From positions 2,895,151 to 2,959,150 of the forward strand of contig CAJINV010000007.1 of NCBI GenBank assembly GCA_905178155.1: a stretch of DNA of 64,000 nucleotides, read 5' to 3'. Made by a program: the position numbers and the translations under genes. The notes below the pieces were generated by a model, which did no database searches, had not been told where the DNA came from, and worked only from the letters and a program-made list of their open reading frames with translations. Of the stretch, positions 9,175 through 21,100 are shown one piece after another; the first letter of the stretch is position 1, and each line of letters opens with the position of its first letter. The stretch is from Amoebophrya sp. A120 (Eukaryota; Sar; Dinophyceae; Syndiniales; Amoebophryaceae).

Positions 9175-12100
9175 TTACATCACCGCACAGCTCGACTTCT
9201 TTTCGTCTACTCTCGAAACCCCCGACCGCAAACCGTCCGGGAGCAGGCCCGGTTGGGTCCAGTCGTAATCGTCGAGTGGCGATCGGTAGGAGGCGTAGGG
9301 GTTTACGTAGGTTGCAAACGGATCGGTGTATTGGTAGGTAAAGGGGTCACTATCCTTCTTCGGCGCCAGGTAGTCGCCAAAGTCATATTCGTAACGCGGG
9401 CTGTGGTGAACAAGCTTGAGATCGATGTTGCTCTGATTTTTGCGTCAACCTATCTAATGTTGATTTCATGCAAATCATATATTTTGTCAATAAGGAAAGT
9501 ATCAGCAGCATGGTGCGAAGTAGATGCATGCAGGTACAACTACTAGGTGTAGTACGCACAAACAACCACGATAAAACAATACGACGAAGCCGCCTGGCTC
9601 AGCACCTCCTCTGCCTGGTCTATCGTGGCTCCAGGGTGGCTTTTGCAGCAGCCCCGCCCCGTTTGCCCGCTGCTCGCAAGTGCAGCCTCGCGCTTATCAT
9701 TTGAAGATGATGTTCCAGGATCATCTGCAAAAAAATTCTGTCCTCCGATCATGTAGCTGGAGCTACTCGCCGGTAGAAACGGATTCTCGCTGTAGGAGTA
9801 TGGTTGATAACTGTTGTAGTCAAATCCGTACTCACCCGCTGTTGAGGACGAGGAAACTTCGAGAGGGTTACTAAACGAGTCTGAAACAGTATCAGTCCCT
9901 TATCAAAAGGAAAAGTCCCCCCTTCCCCATATCAAAACGAAATTTCTGATGCTGCATTTGAGTACACAAATCAGCTTTGTATTGCAGGAAAGAATTGCAG
10001 TCAGATCCCCAGGCTAGGTAGGGGCGCACGCGTCTAGTTGTTCAGCATGGCAAGCGGCTCCCCTTTAGGCCCAACAGCATGACAAATCGCTTCCATAATG
10101 GGGCGGAAGCTTCTGCCCTAGTCTTCTTGCAAAACAAATGTGATTTGTGACCTCAAATCAGCAACACAAATTTTCGGAAACATGCCTTTTCAGTATGGGG
10201 AGGGGGGATTTTTCCTCTCAATATCCCTCCAGGAGCAGGTCGTCCTGCCGCCGTCGTACTACTGCTGCTACTGCTACTGGAGGAGGACTTACCGTGTTCG
10301 TCTTTTTTCTCCTTTTTCACTTTCGAGCAACTACCCCCGCCCCCGCTTTCGCCCGCCGGACAGCAGACTTTGCACGGCACCGTCGCGATACAGGTGACCG
10401 GCAGGCACGCCGTCTGCACGCAGCCGTAAAACTTCCGGAGCTTCCGCTGCCGCCTGGCGCGATGGATCAGGTCGGCATGGTACTTGGTGTAGGCAACCAC
10501 TTCCCCGATAACGCAGGTCGTGTCATCCGCCTTGCCACCGTAGCCGAAGGGCGTCGGTGCCAGTCTGGTGAAGATTTGTTGTAAATTATATTAAAGCGCC
10601 GATTTTTATTCATTTCTCATGCACATAATCATGATGTACCCAAGAACTGCGGGGTCAACACTCATTGCAAATGCATATCAAGCACGACGCACAGTCTTAA
10701 GTATCTCCTATCAAATCGAAAATTGTCCTCTGCGTTCGTTCTTCTATCTGCAAAAGACTTCTTGATGCACGACTCGACAGACAAGCCACCTCTCACGAAA
10801 AAAGTCATACCCCCTTCCGTCCTCGTCGCATTTTGCCATAGCTGCAGCCACGACGGCCTCGCAGGTCTTTTTCAGCGTCTCCGACGTCTGCGGGGTATAG
10901 GCAGACGAAGAGGACTATGGACTGTGCATCTGTCTGGGTCTGAGAAATGTCATGCTAGTCTTGCATGACTCTGAACTCTGTATTGCGTGCCCTCGAAGAG
11001 GAAGAGCTCTGCTTGCCTGTCATGCAATAACGCAGTTTCTTATGCGGAGTACAAAACTCTGAGCCACGGAAACACTTGTCATGCTAGAAGCGCATGACAG
11101 TGTGCTCACCATTCCCGTCCTTGCGTCACAAGTTTCCAGACCCAGACATAGTTGCAGTTGATAAGGACGAGGGTGTGACGAAATTTTCGTTGACCGCAGA
11201 CAGGATCTCCTCGGTAAAGAGGTTGTCAAACACGCCGTCTGAAGAGGTTTAGGGATGACGATGATGATGTAGTTCTTACTATACAGTTTCGGACGCTGCT
11301 GTACACAAGCCTGAAGGTGAACAAACCTTACGAACCTTCCGAAGATTCTAGAGACAGACGATCAAAGAACGAATAAAGGTGGACAAACGGAAAGCAACAG
11401 CCACAAAATGCTATGACACGCAGCAAAGACCGCAGTATGCGTGCTTCGCGAAACAAAGCAAGCAAAAACAAAAAGAAGGTGAAACGCTGTTGCTGAAGAT
11501 AGACCACGTACCACGACGTGAACTCTTCATTATATGCCGTCACACTATGAGAGAATTTCTGTCTACTATGGGTAGAACCACTACCACGTTCAAGGTTTTT
11601 ATATCATTTTTTGTTTTTTTTGCGAGTATTTAATGCAAAACTTTTCAATCAAATCTGCACACGACTGACTCTATGGAGTTCAGTTGCGAGCAGCTTGATC
11701 TTGCTTTATTTGTAGGTTTTTGAATAGCCTTTTTGCAATAGTTAGAAGTGTCTAGTGTTAGCGCAAAATGCAGGAGAAAAAATGGCGTCTAAAATGTTGA
11801 TATGAAAATTTGCGATTTTCTGCAGCGGAGTGAAAATGATCTTTTTTCTAGCGTTATCGATATTTTCTAGGTCATTATTTTTTTTTGTGATTTTTTTCTC
11901 GACTTATAATTGCGGTTAGCGCCGTTTCGACTAACTCAATTTTGATTACATCGGTAGTTGGAGAGAAGTTTAAAAATAAGTGTATCAACATACTCTACTT
12001 GCGGGAGACCACAATTACTGCATACAAAAATATGAGTCTGCTGATCACTAAATCCAATCCGGCATTCGTGTACTGGCGGTCTCCGAAAAACTGTTTTTCC

Positions 12101-15100
12101 TAAAAGAAAATCGAGAGCACCAAGGAAAAGCGTAGACAGCGAAGCAACACCGGAATCGACTGCTGCCTGTCACTGTCTTCACTGTCTTTTTCTATATCAC
12201 AAACTGCTACTGTTAAAAATGCTTTGCGTATATTGATTTCTTCGTGGTGTAGAATGTGCGACATGCAATTCCACTTGGAACGTCTCGACCAAGGTGGCAG
12301 ATGCAGTAGCTCTAGTTCCATTCATTTTTACTTTAGTACTTGTTTCTGTTTTGAGAACTTTAGTAAAGTACGATGAAAACCGAAAGAAGCGCGCGGGGTC
12401 GTCGTCGCTTTTTTTTTATTGCGGTCTTCAAAATGCAAAGGTATCAGAGAAACGATTAGGAAGAGCCTTTACTGGCTCGCGTAGAAGTGCTGGATAAGGA
12501 TTGAGTAGTAAGGTAAAAACCGGTAGTTATCTCGTAGAACTACCGTCTGCGTTGACGGTGATATGAATCTTATCGACGCCGAGACAGTGCCTTGACATTG
12601 GACGTCTGGTTCTTTTCTAAAATAATTGCGAATGAGCATGTAAATTGCTTATGGTTTAAGTAGCTTTGCTTCCTACCTCCACCACTCGCGCGCGGGAGCA
12701 GCTCCCGGTGAGGCAACGCCAACGGAACTACCAGCGAGATTGTCAGCGCTGCCAAGTGTGTTGTTCACAGTTTCAGTCACTACAGCACAGCTTTTCTCCT
12801 CGGAAAGAGCACCCGTTCCTGCACCGAACCCCGCCTGGGTCAAAGCATCGGCCAGAATGTGCTCGAGAGGAGGCACTGTGGCATGATCTTGTTTCATCTG
12901 GGCGCTACTGATATTAGGCTGCAGGTCGCTACTCGTCTGCTGCTGCTCTTCACGCTGCTCCACGTTTTGCATCGCCACGCCTGCTCCGGTGTGGTGCTGG
13001 TAGTTGTCGACTTGTTGCCGCAGAAAGCCCAAAAGTACCTCGTCAGGCTGGTTCTCCGCAACTTGGTTGTTGTAGTGTATGCAATACAAGTTTCCCGCAC
13101 GCGCACACATACAAAATGCATGACAAATTTCGCCAAGATAGAGCAGCATGCCGCTCGTCATTCTAAACAGAAGTGAAGAAGGTAAGTTTTTCCATGCAGA
13201 AAAAGAAACCGCAAACCGCATAAGTACGTCGTCGTGTACGGTAAATTTACTGTGGATATTGTACTGAGTATGCCAGTAATTATCCACATATTCGGTTTGT
13301 TGCTTCTCTCCCGAGCCTTTCCCGCCCCAAGCGCCTCCATCGCCGGCAAATTCTGCGTCTGCCCCCGGCTGCAGCTGCCCGTGGTAATCTTCATGCCCTC
13401 CGCCCTTGAAGATATTCAATTCCCCTTTGCCGCGGTTCGCCTTTCCACCTTTGTGGCGCTGCCAGTAATAGAAGTCCTCTGGCGTTCCCCTGCGGCCGGA
13501 CTGATAGTTGTTGTAGTAGTAGCCGTCATGATTACAACTGTGGTCGTAGGTGTAATTCTTCCCACCGAAAACACGGTAATGGTCCCAGTGGTCCTTGGCA
13601 TGCGCATACGGCCCTCGTCGGGGCGTCGTGGTTGGACGATAGTTACGGTGTTGATGTTCTCCCTGTTGAGCGCTATTTTTCCCTCCGTAGCCGGACGTGT
13701 TGGTAGGCTCCTGTTCTTGGTCCGTCTTTGGGGGGCCCGAGGGGCTCTTTCTCCCATAGTGAACGTTCGGGAAGTTGGCTAGTGTGGAAAAAGACTTACC
13801 TCCTTTGTAGTTGCTGCTCGGATGATGAAAATTGTTTCCCTTGTAGCTGGAATACGGCGAGTGGCCGTAGTTGTAGCCCCGTCCTCGGGATGTTGAATCA
13901 TTTTCTTCATGTTGCTTCATTCCCTTTGTTCCTTGACCACAATGAAGATAGTCGTTGTATCCGTGTTTATTGCCGCCCTTGTGGAAGTAGTAGTTGCTCT
14001 TGCTGTTTTCAACATAAGTGGTGCCGCCGCGGTGCCAATCCTGATCTCTACCGTTGTTTCTACCTTTCATGTTGAAGTGGTCCGAATTATTATAACAGGA
14101 TTTCCAGTGGTCGTTCTTGCCCTTGTTCCAGGACGGCCGATTGTGGTTCTTACTGCTAGAATTGTCCCCTTTGTTGTTTGTCTCTGAGGAGGTCTTCGGG
14201 TGGAGCTCCGCATCTTCATCTGCAGCAGCTGCATCCCGAGTAGAAGATGCCATCGTGTCGGGCAGTCTTTCTTTTTCGCCACTGGAGGTACTATCCTTCT
14301 GTAGCGGTGAGGCAGAAGATAATTGCTGGTCCTTCTCCTCCACTGCTCCACTGGTTGTAGATCGTGAAATTGCATCTGCGTTCATCTCGATACAATTTTC
14401 TGCAACTTCTGTCGCAGGAACATCTTCGCAGCTCATGATCTTACTAATACCGGTCAACAAGCTTTCATGTTCTACTTCCTGATCCTGGCCAACACCAAAA
14501 GTGAGAGCAGCAGCCTTGTCGCTACTGTCAGCTGCTGCATCAGCTTCGGTTTTATTGTTATTCACGTTGCCCTCGTCCGCGTCCATCGCACTACCACTGG
14601 CTTCGGGTTCTTGTACTCCCACAATCGAGGACGTCGATATCAAATGCAAAAATGTCTGGGTCTGGAAGATTGCGAGATTTGTGATGCTTGTCTGGGATGA
14701 CCAAAAAGTTTGTGATGCGTGTCCAAGAAGATACCCTTTTGTCTGTCATGCAAAAACGCAGTTTGTCATGCGAAAAACGCAACACAACGAAGCGCAGATA
14801 TTTCTCATGCTCGGCTGGGCATTACAGAGCATTCACTATTCCCAACGCAGCGTCACAAGTTTCCAGACCCAGACACTTTTGCATTTGATAGTCGAAGCTG
14901 ATGAAAAATCATGGCTAGCCGTCTTTTTCAACATGAGCCGCGAAACCGGAATACCTTCTTCACTTTTTTCAACCTGTATGGATGTGTCAGGATCGAAATC
15001 GTCAAAGTTGAAATAGTTTGTCACGCATAAAATGCAACGCAGAGAGTGCCTGTCTTGCAGAGTAGGCAAGCGAGGCAGATTGTAAGCCTGTTTCGGGGTA

Positions 15101-18100
15101 GAAATAGAGCTGCTAAAGTAGCATGACAAAAGGCGTACTCCTTACCCAAACAGCATTACAGACTGGATTTCGATTCTACTGAAATTTGTCATGCGCCGCT
15201 TAGAAATTGGGCTTCCAACTGGTATCCATTTTATGCATTGCAAGTTATTTCAACTTTGTCGATTTCAACTCTGACACATCCATAACCTGTTCGGAAAAAA
15301 TACTCCCGCTCGCTGCACTGAATTCCTGGTTCATCTCGTCAAAACTTTGCTTCGCCTGTTCTTGTTTTAGTATTTCTATCGCAAGAAAAAAGTGTTTCAC
15401 TGTGAACTTGTGATGCATAGAAGGGAACGCAAATGTGTTTGTTTTGCTATACATGCAAGACATTGGATTTTTCGCCGTGTTTTCCCTTAGGAAGCACGCA
15501 TGCCAAGTTTTCTTTGTCATGTGTAGCAAACTTGTGATGCAGATCCTGCAAAATCATCACAGTGAAACAGTTTTTTCGTGGGATAATTTCCACCCCGTCA
15601 ATACTAGCAGTTGTTGCATCTCCTCCTGGAGCTGCTCCTGCTTCCTGGTTGTGAAGAACAAGAGCCACCTCATGCTCCGTGTGTTTCCTTCGTTTGCGGT
15701 TAATAAACGCACACTTCGCAAGGTGTTTGTCCTGCCCGTTCAAAACCGCCTCCCGCATCGTTGTGTAGGCATTGCCGATTCGCCGCGAAGTCTTCCCCCC
15801 GTCATCATCGTCGGGGATGATCACGCGGGTGATTGCCTGGCTCGGAGCGGATTGCGACTTACGTCTCTTCTTGTGGTGCCAACTCGATGAAACACTCGAA
15901 ACATCCGCCCGCTCAGGCGTCTCTGGTAGAATTACCCGCTCGATTTTATGAAATTCCTTGACAACCACTTCTACAGACTCTTCGTCTTTCAGCAGCTTCT
16001 CCTTGTTTTCCTTTTGCTCAGCTTTCATCACAATAGAACTACTACCAGCGCAGTCATCATCACCCGTCGAACCCGGCGTGGGTCCGTCCACCTGCTGGTC
16101 CCGGGAAGCTTCTTTTTTTACGTCCGGACTGGTAGTAGTTGTACTTGTAGCGATGATACTGGTACTACTAGTAGACACAAGGCTCCTGTCGGAATTGTTT
16201 TTTTCGGCAGAAGAGACCACTGTTGCACTGGCTACACTGGCACTGTTTGTGCTGGCAACGACGTCATACATGCTCATCTCAGCGGAGGACTTGTTTTCAG
16301 CATGATCTTCTGGAGTGTTCTTGTTCCCTAATTCGACATAGCCTTGCGCAGGACGAGTTGTCGTTGTGCGTCCTCCGGAACAAAGAGTCTCGACTTCCGA
16401 CGCTGCGTCTTCAAATTTTATCTCCTTGCTGTCATCTACAGGCTCTTCCTCTTCTGGCGAACGATCGCTGGCACCGCAACTCACAAAATCGCCACTAAGG
16501 CTGGTTTCTTTCGCCGCTGGTAGAACAACCGCGGTTGCTGGCCCAGTTTCATCAGCTGCAGGGGAAGAAGAGGTCGTGGCCACGGTAGCACCACCAGCAG
16601 CTGCAGCACGACCAATATCATCTTCGACAACAGCAGGAAGACCAGGAGCCACATTCGCAAAAGTTCTCATACTGTCGGGTGCAATAGTACTGTCCTCAAC
16701 AACAAAATTTTTTGCATCATCAGGCTGTTGTACGGCTTTTTCTGTGCTGTCCAGTTGTTCCTCCTCTGCTGCTGCTTCGGGCAGTTGTTCCTCTTTTGCA
16801 GATGAAGCTGTCGTGGCAGGAGCAAAGGGTCGCTCTGCCACCTTCCCAGCAGAAACACCCTCCATCTCAACGAGACCTTGTCGTGGTCCTGCGTCCTCGC
16901 ATGCAGCTGCAATGGTACTAGACGAGTTGTGAAGATGGTCCGGGAGGACCACGACGCTCTTCTTGCCGCAAGATGACATATTATTGGTGTTGCAGCAGCT
17001 TGCCTCAGGGCTAGTGCTGCAGGGCGAATCTTGCAGCACACTCCCTATTTCATTCGTCGAGCTGTCTTGTTTTAGCTCGTGAGGACCACCAGCAGTTCCC
17101 TCCTCGTCAGCAGCTGCAGGGTTTATTTTCATAGCTGCGTCTTCTACCTCGCAAGAAGGTGTAGCAACAGCTGCAGTTGTGTTCATCACGTCGGTAGTTT
17201 CGCTGTTCTGAAGCGGCTCCACTGGCTTGTCCTGTTTCAACTCGGTGTTGCTTGGATTAATTTTCACAACATCCTCTTCACTCTCCTGCAACATGATCTC
17301 CTTGGTACTGTGGTCCTTCTCGTCAGTTTCCGGCGGCGCAGCGTTTGATGCAGTAGTAAACGCGGACTCGGTACGAGACTTCTTCTTGTTCATTTTTCTT
17401 TTGTTTCTGCCGCTGTTGTTGCTGGGCCCCTTTTTGGCGTTTGTTCCGTTCTGCTTTCCACTCGCACTCGCGTCGGCGGCCGCAGAAGTAGATCTAGATG
17501 CACACGACGATGCCATCGGCGCAAAATTGTGTCGACTGCTCTTCCGGGTATTGTTTCCATTCTTGTTTCCGCCCTTTTGATTCCGTTTATTCCGGTCATT
17601 CTTATCATTCTCCATCTCCGCAAACCAATCACTCGGCGGCCCGAAAACTTGTCGCTGGTGCGAAAGAACGTCAGAGGGCTGGTGAGGAAAATTGCCTTTG
17701 GTGTGCCCTTTATTGAAAAACGCCCAATTATTGCTGTAGTTGTTGTGCTTGTCCTTATTTTTCCCGCCCTTCAACATCATTCCAGCAGCAGGAGCCATGT
17801 AGCTGTGATAGCTCTCACTCATTCCCTTCGCAGGACCACAGCCCCAAGAATTCTTATCTTTCCCCCACGAATCGTACTGGTGATATTTGTAGTGGTCGCC
17901 GTTGTTGTAGCTCGCGGAGACAGAAGGGGACATCATCTTGCCAACTTGAAGATCCCAATGGTGACCACCCGGACTGCCGTTCGGGTAAAAAGAACCTCCG
18001 CTGGAAGTGGTAGTAGATCCAGCGCCCAGCGGCGTCGCCGCGGTGGTGATGGGCGTTGGACCATTGGTCGTGTCTGCGAGCAGGCTTTCGAGGTCGAGGT

Positions 18101-21100
18101 TAAGGTTATTCAAAAGTTGTGAACAAGATGAAGGTGAACACGAAGTAGTAGGCCCAGAAGCTTTATAATGGTGAAGATCATTGTTTTCCTCGCCGGGCGC
18201 AGATGTTGACCCCCCGATCGCAGCCAGGATGAGCTTTTCCGCCTCAGCCATGAAGTTACTAGGTCGATCATTCGCTTGATGAGCAGGAGGTGCGGACGAT
18301 GCAGGAATCACCAGCCCCTGCTCTTCGAACGTCGGCGACGAGGTGCACATCGACAAAAGCTGGGTAATTTCCTCACTTGCCGTCATGTTCTGCAGGTTTG
18401 CATTTGTATTTGCGACTACACCCTGCGACTGCAACATTGCGGCCGGGCCGTGGGAGCCTCCCCCAGTCTGCGGTACTAGACCTAGTTCGGACAGGAGGTT
18501 AGAGGTTGTACTAGCGGCTGTAGCAGCAGATAAAGCCGCTGTTGACGCACCGTCTGGCAGGGAGGACGTTGTGGCAGAGATCGCGTGGCTCTTGTGAGAA
18601 CGCACACCGCTCTGCTGTTCATTTTCTTGCCCACAGCCGCCCGCATTGGTCAGAGCACTGGCAAAGGCCGCGTTGATGAGTTTGTCCGTTTCTGTTTCCG
18701 TAGCGTTGATCCTATCCGACGTCGAGGTGGTACTACTGCTCTGCTGGGACTTTATCTTGTCAACACCTGTGAGCAGTGGACCACCATTTTTTCCGGCGGC
18801 TCCGTCTGGTGCGCCGCTGGAACTGGTAGGCATCTCTTGCAAGAAATCTGTTCCTTTGTGTTCATCATGACTCGCCCACCCAGATTCCGGACTGCTGCTC
18901 TCCGCGCCCAGCATAAACGGCGTGCAAACTACGGACGAGCCTGGGGTCGCTGATTCTTGCAGCTGCCCCGGCGAAGATGAACCTTTGGTATTCACGGAGT
19001 TCTTCATGGTCCCCGCCGCACTTTTCGGCTCATACGACGAAGAGCCATCCCCGGAGAGGGAAGTGACGGGCATTTTCGGTGTGGCGTCCCATCCCGTGGT
19101 GACGATCTCGCAGTCTTTGAAGCGGCTAACCTCGGACGGAGCGGTGGCGGTTTCGGGGATCTGCAATTGCCCGTCGTTCATGTTGCTGTTAAACTTGTTC
19201 CCGTTGTGGTAATCCTGGTAGGCGTAATTTATCATGTACCATTCCGTGAACGAGAGGCGCGGAGGCGGACCACCGGCAGCGCTGCTGTAGTCGTCTCCCT
19301 GTGCTGCGACGACAGCACCCGGAGAAATAGCTGCCTCTGGAAGCTGATCTCCTTGTGCTGCATCACCAGCCTGTAGCTGATGTGTCGTCGTGGCCGCCCC
19401 CGTAGAAGAAGACGCCGTCGCTGTACTAGAGGAACTACCACCGTTGTTCCTTTTCAACACGGGTGACGGGACCGGTAAAACGCTGCTCTTCCTCATCGAC
19501 TTTTGTTTTTTGGAAGCAGAACCTGTCTTCTTCTGCTCCTTCTTGGAGGTGGACCACGGTGCTGCATTTTTTTTACCGCATACTTCTACTCCGGTAACGA
19601 CCCCTTCCAACCCGGCACGGTAAGAGGTATTGCCCGCGATGCTTTTGCGCTTCATAGTAGGTTGTTGCATTCGATTTTCCCTGCTGCTGGGGTCTTGCTC
19701 TACTGATTTTCCCGCGACAGGCAAGGACTGTAGTTCTCCTTGCTGTAGTAGTTCCACCTCCTCGCCCTTGCCGTTATTGTTGAGTCCCTCTCGTTCGATG
19801 ACCTGCTGCAATTTCTGGAAGAGCAGCGGCTTTTCCTCACCGGTCGTGCAGTCGTCCGGGTCGTTGTTTTTTTCTGCCTTCTCTTCCTCGAGGATCTCCC
19901 TCATCACGTCCAGTACGAGTTTACGGTCCACGTCTTCGCCTGTCCGGGACCAGATCGGCCCGTCCACCTCGATGGCCAGCAAGATCGTCCGGCTGGAGGC
20001 CTGCGGGAGCTCCCGCTGGACCACGCGGGCGGCGCGCTCGGACGCGGTTTTGCAGCTTTTGTTCGCCTGCTTCATCATCTTCGTCTGGGGTCCTCGTTGG
20101 GAACAGTATTTATTCTCGGCGTCGGTAATCACGACGAAGGGCTTGCCGTTATTGCAGAGGAGGCTCTTTGTCTTCAAACACGTTTTTAAATCGCTGAAGG
20201 CGATTTGGAAAAAGTCGTTGTCGTAGTCAAACTTGATCAGGTAATCCGTGCCCGCCAGGTCGTCATCCGGGGTGACAGGAGCGTGGTTGTTTAGGATCAT
20301 CTTCCGGGGCCTCTTGTCCACGTCTCGCTTGTTGTAGTACTTGCTAGTACTTTTATTTTTGTGCTTTTTCCCCTTACCTTTATTTGTGCAGGACTCATCT
20401 TCCGGAAGATGGCTCTGATTTGTTTTTTCGTTTTTACCTTCCTCCAGCATCCAACCGCCGACCAGCGCCTGCAAAACTTCGTCCCCTAACCATGATTTGA
20501 TGCTGGCTTTGTCCACGTACGGCTTTATCCCGTTCAGTTTCAGGGTAGGGTAATTCATCATCATCTCCACCTCCTGCGCGTCGGAGTTGTCAGCTCCGCC
20601 TCGTGATTTTTCTTCTTTCAGGTTAGCGGGCTCTTGTGGTACCTCGTCCACACAAGGAAAAGTAATAGGAGCCGGCGCAGGAGAAAGAGGTGAAGCAGGA
20701 GGTTCGACTGCAGCTGCTTCTCCTTGCTCCACGTTGTTGTTCTTGAAAGGGGTAATATTTTCATCTCCGGTGGAAAGAGGTAGAACAGATTCATCGCGAT
20801 CCTCCCGCTCTTGCTGCGTCTCAACTGCAATGATATCACTGGAAGTATTGTCAGGGACGCCGCCGTCGCTATCCATCGCTACCTTTTCGCCCGACGAGTT
20901 TGTTCGGTCCAAGTGCAATTCCATCTCTGCCACCCGTTCCCCTTGCAGCGCGTCTTGAGCACCCGGAACGACAGCTGCAACTGGAACTGCCACACTGGAG
21001 ATGATTTTGTCTCTAGAAGGATCATCTTCACTTTCCTTTTCACGACCCACGGATCCAAATATCAAACCACCATCTCGCGCCCCCTCCGCACCAACACTGC

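Noticed and set aside
12660-12680. Splicing the end of the nested gene (donor-like GTAGGA after TGGTGGAG) to the phosphatase exon at 11238
   Set aside because: The phase is wrong (two bases left over against one needed), and a stop codon follows directly; the phosphatase exon ending at 22766 fits exactly instead.
13780-13800. A strong donor-like GAGGTAAGT in the nested gene (minus strand)
   Set aside because: The reading frame continues open through it with the same low-complexity composition, and no partner acceptor is needed to keep the frame.
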